Of a stretch of 64,000 bases of DNA, positions 32,150-43,300 are shown one piece after another (the first letter of the stretch is position 1; every line of letters begins with the position of its first letter). This stretch comes from Membranipora membranacea. Lineage: Eukaryota > Bryozoa > Gymnolaemata > Cheilostomatida > Membraniporidae. A model generated the notes under the pieces. It worked only from the letters and a program-made list of their open reading frames with translations. It did no database searches and was not told where the DNA came from. Position numbers and translations under genes: made by a program. The stretch spans positions 15,686,001-15,750,000 of the forward strand of contig OU612075.1 of the NCBI GenBank assembly GCA_914767715.1, in the 5' to 3' direction.

Positions 32150-34248
32150 TTTTTGTTTTTTTTGTTTGTTTGTTTAATTTTAGGACCTCTCATCCGAGCA
32201 TGTTCACATAATAAAAATATGATCGAGCTTAGAAAAAATGCCCCTTGGTATACTAAATGAAAATATTATTACAATAAAAATTACACTACAGCAAAGTCTC
32301 AGAATTTACAAATATATGATATATGGTGCCCTCAGAGTTTCTGGTAGAGTGTCTGTGTCCCTCCTTAGGCAGCAGGAGCCGATGTCGTAATGGGTGGTTT
32401 TCATCAGTCAATATCTGATGGCACAAGTGGCTTAGTGTATCGTTTAGTGGCAGAATATTAACAGCAGCTAATCTCTCGTCATAGTGTTCTATTTCAGAGT
32501 AGATGATTCTGAGAGCTAGTCGCTGACACCTCTCTATGTCATCCTTCTGATAATCAGTAGTGTACGGATACCACGCAGCAACAGCATGGGAAATGACTGG
32601 AATGATTTGGGTTTTATACATCAAAACCAAGCTTTCCTGGTTGACTCCAGACTGCTTCAGAATGAGTAGTCCATGGCATCGCTTGTTCGCTGACTTGGTG
32701 ATATTAATGATATGCTCGTTAAATTGGAGATGTTGGTCAATAGTGAGGCCGAGTAGTTTGGTGGATGTCACATTGTCAACATTATGAGACTTGTTCATCG
32801 TTAGTGGTTTTGACATTGTCATCTGTTTTTTGAGAGACAGATTAATTGTCTTAGTCTTGGCTGCGTTTAGCAACATCTTGTTCTCCTACGCCCAGTCTGA
32901 GCACTCATCGATTAGTTTTTTACCGATTTCAGGTGGTTCGAATTCGACAGTTGTTTGAGTACTGCTGATGATTGGTAGATTATCTTTTCTCAGGGCGAAG
33001 TAGTTTGTTGTGTCATCGGCATATTTAACAGTGGTGGCGGTTGAAAATTGGAGAGAATCAACAAACACTAAAAGCCAAAGCGTGGGTCCACACAAGGTTC
33101 CCTGTGGAACTCCTGTGTTACAACCTGCGATGTTAGATTTCACGTGATGTTGCTTAATTACAACTCGTTGCTGTCTGTTTTCTAGATAATCGGCAACTAA
33201 GGTGATAAGCGAGTCAGCGAGCTCAAAGTCCTTCCGTTTTTGTAGGAGCAGAGAGTGGTTCATGAGGTCGAAGGCTTTGCTGAAATCATATAGGATCATC
33301 TCAGCACCGATGTTGTTGATGTCATCCATCGCCTTGGTGATGTCATCAAGGACGCTCACAAGCGCATCTGTGCAACCTACACCCTGCATGTATGCGAACT
33401 GATTGCTTCTGAGTTTTGGCAGGAGTTTGTCGCGGAGTCGTCTGTTCATGAATAGCTCAGCGATTTTCCCGATATGCCAAAGAAGAGAGATGGGCCGATA
33501 ATCTTTGCAGTTGGATGGTGAGTTGGATTTTGCTATCGACGTGACTTAGGCCGATTTGTAGAGTGTTGGGAATCTTGCTTCTCTTTGTGATTGATTGATA
33601 TTATCAGCTATGGGTACATATAGGTCTTAGTGGCAGAGTTTGCTTATCCAAGGAGGATAATCATTACTGTGGACTGACTTTTGGGTTTTAATGTTTTCAG
33701 TGCAGTTTTGACTTGCCCGATTGATACCTCATCGACAGAATATTTCTCTTTGATCTGATAGCTTGGAGAGGGTGTACTTGTTTCGGCGGCTACGGTAACG
33801 TAGTAGGTGTTGAGTTTGTTTACGAACTGCTGTGGGTCACAAATAGTGTCGTCAATAATGTAGTGCGTTGGTACCTTGGCTTTTGATTCGGTAACTGTAA
33901 ATTGCTGAACAGGCCGAACATGCTGAACAGCTGAACAGAATTTCTCAGACTACTAATTATGCACAAGCCTGGACAACTCCTTATATTCTGCTGAATACTT
34001 ATATTAAGTTTGCAATTGCCTTTGTTTCTTTCTATTATTTTATCCACAGTAAGTATTTGGGTATTACACTTAGTGAATGGATGGAAGGAACCAACAACAC
34101 CCACCCCCCCCCCCCCCCCCCCCCCAACAAAGCTTGTCAAGACTGCCTAGATGAAAGGATGGCATTGTGCTGAATAGTGTTTCTAGTTTCCTAAAATTTT
34201 CAGATTTGGTAGATTAATTGCTTCATTTGTTTTCCCTCATTTATATGA

Positions 34249-34281
<33 letters not shown>

Positions 34282-34735
34282 GAATTTATGGATCAGTGGA
34301 AAAACACAGAGCGTTGCTATTGCTTGACAAAGTTTACGAGTGTCAGCTATAACAGATTCTGAACTTGTGGACCATTTAAAGATGAGAAATGCGGTCCAGC
34401 AACCACACATGAAATAGCCATACGCCTCCTAAGGGTTAGATATGTACCCCACGTTCGTGTAATATATATCAGTGATGCTCTAAAACAAATATTTTAGGTG
34501 CCAGCAGGAACTTAGGATTGATTCATTATACTCATTAAATCATTTGGCTGGGAGGAATGTGTTTGAGAAGTTATAGTCAGCCACAGAAAATAATACAAAA
34601 ACTAATTTTAGTCTGAGAAATTCTGTTCAGCTGTTCAGTCTGTTCAGCCTGTTCAGCAATTTACAGTTACCGCTTTTGATTTGCTATCAAAAGTTTTCAC
34701 ATTCTTCCACCAGTTAGCAGTTACCAGTTGACTTC
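32150..34735 (-). mobile_element. LINE family A, 5'-truncated minus-strand copy, interrupted
   Basis: Shares with the 12.3-kb copy the 3' UTR (GACTTCTCATCCGAG-type stretch) and a (TTTG)n tail (CAAA on the minus strand). The thumb is at 32,286-32,876 and the RT core at 32,886-33,449. The core reads QFAYMQGVGCTDAL, LYDFSKAFDLMNH, NTGVPQGTLCGPTLW and VKYADDTTNYFAL. A stop (TAG after DWA) lies only two residues away from the stop in the other copy. Upstream of 33,450 it is frame-broken, then split by the 784-bp element at 33,889-34,672, resuming at TGCTATCAAAAG for about 55 bases. Confidence 0.9.
33889..34672. mobile_element. 784-bp Mutator-like MITE, about 62-bp TIR, 9-bp TSD
   Basis: Both ends begin CGGTAACTGTAAATTGCTGA followed by ACAGG and then repeated CTGAACAG motifs, running to TTTCTCAGAC. 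The two 62-base arms differ at only a few positions. The flanks are CTTTTGATT on both sides (33,880-33,888 and 34,673-34,681). The sister LINE shows the uninterrupted target. Inside are a C homopolymer (34,104-34,125) and an AT run (34,246-34,279). Long TIRs with 9-bp duplications are the mark of Mutator-like elements. No transposase. Confidence 0.93.
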
Positions 34736-35002
34736 AGAGGTTGCCTTGATACTGTTGTTATTGTTGAAATTCACAGTTGCAATGAAATCCCATGATTCTG
34801 AAGTGTGATGACATAGGATAACAATATCCGTATCATTAACTGCTATTCATTGTTATTATAGATGTCAGAAAGCACAAACTCTTTTATAACACATAGCAGC
34901 TCGGACAAATCTGTTGAAGGCGAACAAAGGAGAGGCATTCTACTTATTATCCGATGGTCTTGCTTGTCAGTAGGAAATACTAATTATGATTAACCTCTGT
35001 GC

Positions 35003-35323
35003 ACCGTGCTCCAGGCAACTTTTGCAGAGTGATGTCCGAATATACTGTTTCCGCTCCTCTTTTATTGGCAACAAACCTATAAAGTCCCCCCCCCCTGTTT
35101 ATGACAAAACAGAGGGTGGGCTGCCCCTAAAGAGGGACACAAGTTGCCCGGAGTCCTCGTACTGAGAGTGTGATACATCCTAGAAAACTAGAATGTATCC
35201 TAGAGGTGAGGTCATGGTGGACCCCCTAATCGTGAGTGAGCAGCAAGCTGCCAGAAACTGAAACAGGCACTAATCAGCCATTGGCAGTGACACTTTGATC
35301 TTAGCCAATAGGCCGAGAAGCGA
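35003..35323 (-). ncRNA. U2 snRNA-like 5' fragment in a repeat (likely snRNA-derived SINE or pseudogene)
   Basis: The minus strand from 35,323 reads TCGCTTCTCGGCCTATTGGC then TAAGATCAAAGTGT, matching U2 nucleotides 2 to about 34 with one T-to-A change and one added A. The branch-point-recognition bases (GTAGTA) that should follow are absent, so it cannot act as U2. Further along (35,003-35,030) the strand shows GGAGCACGGTGCAC, like the U2 3' hairpin. An inverted repeat pairs 35,010-35,033 with 35,138-35,160. Confidence 0.6.
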
Positions 35324-35529
35324 AGCCTTTAAGCCTATAAAGCTTATAAAGTATCAGAGGAAAGGTTCCGCCATCCTTATTAATTTCCAAAAAAGTGCAG
35401 TAGCATAAGATCATATATCACAGGCTATTGCACATGTGCAAAGCCTATATTGCAAACACCAAAAAATGATGAAGAGTGTATTCTAATCAGATTGCTTGTT
35501 CAGAATGGCACATATTATTTGAATTGCTT

Positions 35530-35600
35530 GAAATATATATATATACTTTTATTGGCAACCAAAGTCATCTCATTCGAAATGTTTTGCACTCAGTTCCAGA
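35530..35600 (-). repeat. LINE 3' terminus with TA-repeat tail
   Basis: The minus strand ends ..TTGCCAATAAAAGTATATATATATA. The same terminus (..GACAATAAAAGTATATATATAT) closes the LINE piece at 61.9 kb, so both belong to one family whose 3' tail is a TA microsatellite. Confidence 0.6.
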
Positions 35601-35699
35601 AAATTTTTTTTTAAAACTAAAAAAGAGAAACAGAAAGGAAATAATATCATCAATGATATTGGTCAAGTCGCTAATATTTATGGTTGAAAAGTAAAGGTT

Positions 35700-38600
35700 T
35701 TGAATGAACTGAACTTCTCTTTAGATCTCAAATGTAACGGTAAAGAATTGTATGTAGCAGAAACTTTGTATCTTAGATTGTCTATATGATATAAAAAATA
35801 AATGTTTATCACGAAAATTGAACTTGGTAGTGTTTTTAAATCCTCTATATATAAATGGAGGTGTTAAAAATTGATTATCTTATGCGCAAAAAGTGAAGTG
35901 AAATAACAAACAAGCTTAGGAAGAGGTAGGAGTTGTAATGATTGTGTAAGGGATTCGGTTGGAATGAGATAACACGGGATGAAATGCACATTTGCGATAA
36001 TGCGTAAAGCCCAAAATGAAGGACAACAACACACATAACTGCTTATATCCGCTTCTAACTGCCTATTTTTAACCATTTTTATGGCTGTTCTCAGCACCTT
36101 AGATTCTTTTAATAGTGAGATGATTATGGCTGTGTGATGAAAGAAGTTTGAAAGTAGTGTAGTGCAGGCCCTTAAATCATAGGGGAGGCAGAAAGGCACT
36201 GCCTCCCCTGAGAAGCTAAATAAAGTGGCCTAAAACACTATAAGTAAAAAATCTTATCAGAATCAGCTCCTTTGAGATTTCCATTTGCTATTCATACCCT
36301 TTGATCTGCTTTGGAGGAGCTTACAGAACCCCTCCTGATGCTACTTTAGACCTGCCTCAGATTTTTGCTAGGACCCTGTAGTGAAATTCACTACCTAATG
36401 ATTCTCACATTAACTCAATCCGTCTTATTTAGTGACATGAAAAAGCCTTCAAAAGTCGCCTTGCCTTTAAAAGCCACTACTCATCAAATTAACTAGGTTA
36501 AACATGATTTATTTTTGTGAATAAATAGGATGTTCTGGTGTCAGGCAGTTACTTATGATGAAGTTTTGTCTGACTATAACATGGGTAGGCTTACAGAATA
36601 CTAACCAAAATTTTCTAGTAGCCATTGCCCAAACCATTGAGGCTTGGTGCTTTATTATTTATGCAGAATGTGGATTTGGTAAGAGGTTATAATGGGCCTT
36701 CGGGGGTTGTGAACAGTAAGATGTTTGTGACCCATTGGCGAACACAACTATCTCTGAATAACATATTTTGTTTGAGGGATTAGTGCAGTGAAGTAAAATA
36801 ATTGAAGTTGAGTGCATGTGCAGTTGGATGTGGTCAACCTAATACCCAGAGTATTAGTTGGTAGGCCCAGTGTGCATTATCTTTGCTGTGACAATAAATT
36901 GGTGAAAAGTAGCAAAATTGGTATAAATTGACTGCAACCCTAACTTGTGCAGTTGGGTATGGTTAGCCTGATTCAAAGAGTCTTCCACGCATTATCTGGC
37001 TATGACAATTAATATCTGAAATGTTTAAAAGCTAGAACATTATAATAACGATAAAATTAGTTTGTTAACAAAGCGTTGACATTTTTTTTTCAGGAATTAC
37101 TAAGGCATAGCTGAAAATAATATAATGTTGTCTGCATGTGCAGTTGGATGTGGTCTACCTAATGCACAAAATTCTAGAAGGTAGGTCCTATGCACATCAT
37201 CTGGCTGAGACAATCAATTGGTGAAGTGAAGCAAAATTAATATAAGTTGACTGCAACCCTCACTCATGCAGTTGGGTGTGGTCAGCCTGATGCACCAAGT
37301 TTTCCACACATTATCTGGCTATGACAATTAATAACTGAAATGTTTAAAACCTGGAAGATTATAATTTAAAGACAAAAATCAACCCGCTTATCATGAAGAG
37401 ACAGCTCTCAAGAGACACCAAGATAGTATTACTACTAGTAAGAACTGTGAAGATACTACAGTACAGTATTATATTATAATTGATTAAGGTCATATGACAT
37501 GCTGAATGTCACGTCAATTCGATTGCACAGGAAATACCAGTAGGTTCTGATATCAAATCACCATGAACCAGCTGTTGAAATGAGGTGCCCCATGTGGCCA
37601 ATCAGATATGCATGCCTTGTGACAATGTTATTTTCGCTGGCATCGAAGTGATTCATATTAAGGCTCCTCAAAATATAAATATCATTTTTTGGCACTCTTA
37701 TTTTAGCCAGATGTGATCTTGACTAGTCAGCTCATTATTGCAGAAACTTTACGATCAGATACCCTATAACTTTAACCCCCATAATGTATGAGTTTATGTC
37801 ACACGTTTCAATGCTAATTTTTACTGTAAACTGTAATGCAATACTATTAATTTTGCATGACAGACCTGTTTTTGCATAACCTGTTTAACTCATCACCATC
37901 ATATTATGTTGATTAATGACAATTATACCTTTTACAATGATACATGTTACAAGAGTTCCAGATTATTGGAATTGGGAAAATAAATCTATTTGCACTTTAC
38001 CCGTGTTATTCACTTGATACCCACAGCCAGCCCTTGATGGCTTTCGGGATGGTGATTGCGGCCGATTGCCATCCCGAACATTATTTAGGGCTGGCAATCA
38101 GAGCTTTTTAGGTGTATAGGTAAACATAACTCACAATCATTGCGAGGTGTAGTTTGATGCAAAATATTGCAACTTGTGTCTATTTTACTATTTGTTTATA
38201 AGAATTTTGTTGTGAGTTGTGTTGGCGATTGGTTTAAGATACGGGGTTCTGAAGGCAGTATTGTTAACGGGATGTGATTATTCACAAACAAATTTGACAT
38301 AATTTACAAAAAACAATCATTTAGCTAATGGCCCATCACAAAGGGGTTTAAAAAATGAAGCTAAATGTTTATATGCCCATTTAAAACCATCAAAATAACC
38401 ACAAGATATGCCATACTGACTTTCCATATTCTAAGAATCTACAATACTGTTCAAAGATAGTGTTGTGCAATCAAAACATATTTCAAATGTCAGCGAACAT
38501 TGATGCAAATAAACAAAAAATTAAGATACAAAATATATTATTTCAAAGCAAATTGCAAAAATTGCGTCAGGGTCGCAAATTCATATCAAGCTAGAGTTAG

Positions 38601-38700
38601 GAGCTATGTCCATTTATTGGCAGGGATTAAAACAGAGTATTTATCCTTTTTAGTGATCAGTTTGTTATCATGAGAAGCAGCTGCTGCCCTCCGCTCTGTT
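35700..38700. other. Gene-free stretch with repeats
   Basis: Holds a possible hAT-like unit (36,165-36,378, ends CAGGCCCTT and AGGACCCTG), with an 11-bp perfect hairpin AGGGGAGGCAG at 36,181-36,209. It also holds a tandem duplication at 36,800-37,375 and a strong hairpin at 38,027-38,096 (GCCAGCCCT and TTCGGGATGG with exact complements). No coding exon was recognised. Confidence 0.55.
36800..37375. repeat. Tandem duplication of an about 300-bp unit, each with two related halves
   Basis: GTGCAGTTGGATGTGGTC.ACCTAAT opens units at about 36,820 and 37,138. GTGCAGTTGGGT.TGGT.AGCCTGAT opens the half-units at about 36,950 and 37,267. Each ends CTGAAATGTTTAAAA. A single diverged copy lies at 57,170-57,310. 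Confidence 0.75.
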
Positions 38701-38951
38701 ACTGTGCTGAAGGTTCTCTAGACAGAAATCTTAGAGCAGGTAAGTGAGAATCTATAAACAGAATGACAGAATAGCATAAGAATGGTGTTAATAATGTTAG
38801 GTGAAGCATACCTTGATAGGGCAAGAACAGAAAGAAACCCCTGCAACATCAGAATTTTTTTTGTCGAACAACATTAGATAAGCAGTTAGCATGTTGACAG
38901 AAACAAAACTGGATGGAAACTATGAAGTTGATGTTCTTTATTCATACTTAC

Positions 38952-41900
38952 ATTCTTCCAGGACGCATGTGGATTGAGGATTTGTCCACTCTTCCTCCAT
39001 TGATTGGGTTATTGCATTTTGACTTGGTTGCCTTGCAGCTGGAACCCTTGAAGATGATAGCCAGTTCCCTTGTTTCCTATTTTTCTGCCATGTGTAACAG
39101 CTTTTAACATGGTTCACAATACCCCTGTGAGAGAAAAGGAAGAGCTACCTCATAGACATTTCAAGGTTAAGTGGTTCAACGGTACATTGAGCATAAAGGT
39201 GAATATTTTCTCATGTAAGGCAAACTGAATGAAAGATTGGAACACTTTTTGGAAATAATATAGGTAATGATGAACCCAGATAGATGAATATATACATCAA
39301 TTTCTTTGTGAGGGGATAACCGAATACACGAGCACAAAAACAATAACGAAACCTATCTGACTCAAATCTTGGTCATGTTAGGTAGCAGATTACAATCCGC
39401 TCAGTTTTTGTTATTATTAAACTGGTAAATAAGTTTTGATTGAAACTGCAAGATCTGTTTTATTGAAGACTAGAGAATAAGAGTGCCTCAAAGGTAAGGT
39501 AATTAGGAAAAAGATTGCTCACATCCACAGTGCCCAGTAGTCAACGGACCGCAAGGGGATTCATACCAAGGACTCCCTTTACATAGCTATATACATGCCC
39601 CTCCAGCTCCCATTTGTTTTATTTCAAATACCTCTTTTCCTCTCTACCCCAAGTCCAATGCACTATTACTGACTGGACTACCTCCTATTTATACCATGTT
39701 ATTCATAATTATGTGAGATTTTGTCGCCAGTAACTCACATCTTTTGTTTGAAGGTTCCATTACAAAGAGGACACTTGTAGTTTCCACCATGTGTCAGTTT
39801 GTGTTTGGTGAGCTTACTCGACTGATTACAGGCATAAGGACACATGTCACATAGGTATGGTCTCTCGCCAGTATGAACTCGTAAGTGAACAGCCATATTG
39901 CTCTTATCGCTAATTACCTGAAAATAAACATAAATCATAAATAATCTTATCACTTTGACGCCTGTGGTTGCTAGATTAAAAGTGAGGGGACGGGACGGGG
40001 CTCCTAGACACGACAGGACTTCATGCAACGTATTAAATCCATAATCTCAGGTAATTTGGTGTTTAATGGGGTTGTGTCAGGAGTTGTCCCTTATTATAGG
40101 GGGCGCTGAACAGATGAGACCATAAATTGGCACTGTTTTATATAAGCTATCATTGGAGCAGATCACACTTTTTGGTCTGGCAGCCAGGGAAATTAAGATA
40201 GAAACTAAATGAGGGTAATTTCATAGGCGGATTATGCTGACCCACTTTATGAGACAAAAATTGACTGTGAATATAATTTGATATTTATTATATTATATAA
40301 TATAATAAATATATCACTAAAATATAGCGGAATAATAATATTCCAGCTTTGAATTTTGAATGTTATATAAATCCAACCTGAAAATATTGATTCCAAAAAA
40401 AAATTCGGAATAACATATATATATATTCTGTTATTGTAATACAAAACAATTTTATATATAATACAATAACTTAATATATATGTGGAATTTTTTTGCAAAA
40501 CAAATTTAGCTGTATATTTCATGACACCTTCCTTCTTGACACTGAATTTCATTGTGATTGATCAGGTTTTTATAATTTAATGTATTATTATTTAATTTTA
40601 ATTGAATTAAAAATTAAGATTTTCCGATACTTTTTTATTTCAGCATGTAGGTCAGATTTTTGGATTTCCGAATAAAAATATCAATTGTAGTTAGCAGAAA
40701 CCGAGGAGTTTTTACAGCAAAAGGTCTCATCTCGTTGCTTCATGGCTTATATAAAACTTTGCAAAAGTATGGTCTCATCTGTAAATAATCAAGGGAAATT
40801 ACTCGGAAAAACTTATGTGGAGGGTGAAGAATAGTTCAAATCTCACATCTCGCTTTTATTTATTTTATCAAATCGTCTCTAGGGTGTAGAAGTTTCCTAA
40901 ACTCTAAATTAGTGCAGCAAGGTTATCACAACTACATGACTCTTACTTTGGTGGTATCACTGTTTTATTAAAAATTAAGTGGTAAATGCATGATCAGATC
41001 ATCAAGGCAGACCTAAACTTTGTAGCATGTTTCTTGCTGATGCTTTGGTGACCCGGAACATCTTTATGAAAGAAAGCGGTGTCAGAGAAGGTAGCTCAGT
41101 TGGTTAGAGCGCCGTCCCTTCAGCATGCAAATGTTGAAGGTTGTGGGTTCGAATCCCATTGAAGTGCAACTAGTCTGAAGGCAACTAGTATTTCGCCGCC
41201 CATGCTTCGGGATGTGGCATGTGATATGTCATCTGATTTTAATCAACTTTTTAATCAGACCAACCTTGCCACAATATACACATGGTATTCCCTTTCTCTC
41301 TGTGTCCGGATGGCGCTTCTCTTTTGGCCCAACTGGCTTTATGTTGTTTGCCAGATCTTTCTGGTTTTGGAGTTGCTTGTGTTCTGCTGAAAAGTCATCG
41401 AAATCATTATGCAATTGTTATTTGATTATAGTCGAGCACAAAATTTTGGAGACTTTGATTCCAAATCTTTTGGGTCATTGATAAACATCGCTCAATCCGG
41501 GACTAGTAATCAATGCAATTTTCCATACCAGAACACGTGGTCAACATTAAAACTGGGCTGAGTTTTATTGCCTTCATGCCTGGACGATTTTCAGCGAATT
41601 ACCATAGACATAACAATATGAGGTCTATGTGAATTGCATATTGAAACGGCGGTTCCTTGGAAAGATTGCAGCTGTACGCTTTGCAATTCAGATGATTTGT
41701 TGCCTGGCTGTGTTGCTTAGTCGCTTTGGATTCCAGTCAAATTTAGCCGTTTCGGCACTCTGCCTCAGAATTGTCCAGACATAAACGCACCTTGATTCAG
41801 ATATTCACCCTGTGAGTTTTGGGATGCAAGCACCTGATATGACATGACATCTACGGTTCTCTAAAACAAGTGTACATAAACCAATGTTAGTCTTTTAGGG

Positions 41901-43300
41901 CCAAGAATATTGCCAATTTTAATTTTTGATTGAATCGTTGCAAGATAAGGTTTGCATAATATGCTTCCTATGTATCTCACTGAAGATTGGATGTTTTTAA
42001 GTTGAAGAAAAGATTTGGCAGGTATGAATGAAACTTAAGGGACTATTGAAGCAAAGATCGCCTTCATTTTAAACATCTGCCTATTGCTGGCTTAGTTCTA
42101 CAGAATTAGGATCAGTTTTAAGTCCAGTCAATCTGTTGTTTTGAAAAATCTATTCTGAAGATGGCAATTGTAAAATTTGAGATCGCTGTATTTTCTCCAA
42201 AAAAATTGAAAACAGGATCGTGTGCAGGGAGCCCCATCAAATATCATAGCTGTAGATGTATAAAATTTTTTTGTATCATTCGGCATTCATTGAGTAGATA
42301 CAAAGTATATCAAAAGGTTTGAGTTGAGATATCTCCCAATAGTACAATGCAATCAAAAGAGACACAAAGCCAGAAAACAGGTTTTACAATTTCCAGCATA
42401 TTGCTTCACACGTATACTCTTAATTGTCAGATTACTAACCTGAGCCATAACACTGAAACGCACATCCTCCTGACATCCAACCATAATGTTATTTTCGGTT
42501 GAGCTGTAGAAAGAAGTGCCCTGATTAACAACTACTAATTCAATGAATGAGAAAAATTTCCATCATGACAGGGATAATCATAACCAATGACAATAAATTT
42601 GCTCAGCGATCATAAGTCACTGACATTTTAGAGTACAAACACCAAGGATATTTATACAGTCAAGCAAAAAAGATAACTAACTATAGTCGCAACAAGATGA
42701 TTGAGATAAGTTGGAAGTTTCCTAAACGATTTGCTAAAGAAAAAGGTTCGTATACGTGGAGCAGTATCAACCAAGGATTGCCTTTCTAAAACCTGATGAG
42801 CTGAATTACTTAGCCCATGTGCAACTTATTAGTTCAGGTTGGTTAACGTTGGGCGGCAACGTCTATTCTGTTATTCAAGTGTGCTTAGGTACCCGAAATT
42901 AAAAGTTACCCAACCTGAATAGCTTTCACCATGGGAAATGGCAAATAGGTCGATTGGGCTACTTTGTGGCAATGTCGTTATGGTACAGAAGGACTTGTGA
43001 GCAATAACTGGATAATTGGATTCAAAATTTTAAGTCTTTTTTTACTAACATTGATGTGGCTTTACAAAATTGTAATGTGTTTTAAATATACATTCAATTC
43101 CAAGCATTAGGCTTCAATCCCATCATTTGATTCTTTACGCTTACGAATTGAAATGGCCACAACTCAAGCTAATAGCTTACTCCCACCCGATGGATTATAT
43201 CCGATAGGATATGTTATATGGCCCATACAGTACCTTGATCTGCTGTATTCAGGGTAACAGTCAGCTTGGATGCTTTTCTCTTCTGATTCACTTGGAATCG
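38952..43300 (-). CDS. Zinc-finger cassette A (6 exons, 225 codons)
   Basis: Exon lengths in transcript order are 67, 64, 70, 122, 179 and 173, with sum 675. It reads IPSESEEKSIQADCYPEYSR, STENNIMVGCQEDVRFSVMA, DVMSYQVLASQNSQGEYLNQ, AEHKQLQNQKDLANNIKPVG, CVYCGK then VISDKSNMAVHLRVHTGERP, YLCDMCPYACNQSSKLTKHK, and KCPLCNGTFKQK then GIVNHVKSC. It differs from cassette B by three extra codons in the last exon and by two intron insertions (a SINE at 41,088-41,256 and an about 0.75-kb AT-rich element at about 40,060-40,830) absent from B. Confidence 0.8.

Noticed and set aside
34104-34125. C homopolymer and neighbouring AT run as special structures
   Set aside because: Ordinary low-complexity sequence inside the MITE. 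A length of 22 C may also be a sequencing artefact.
35003-35323. Functional U2 snRNA gene
   Set aside because: The branch-point-pairing sequence and normal spacing are missing.
41090-41168. Possible tRNA gene
   Set aside because: Same tRNA-like head as the 53.5-kb SINE, no acceptor stem, and absent from the duplicate cassette.
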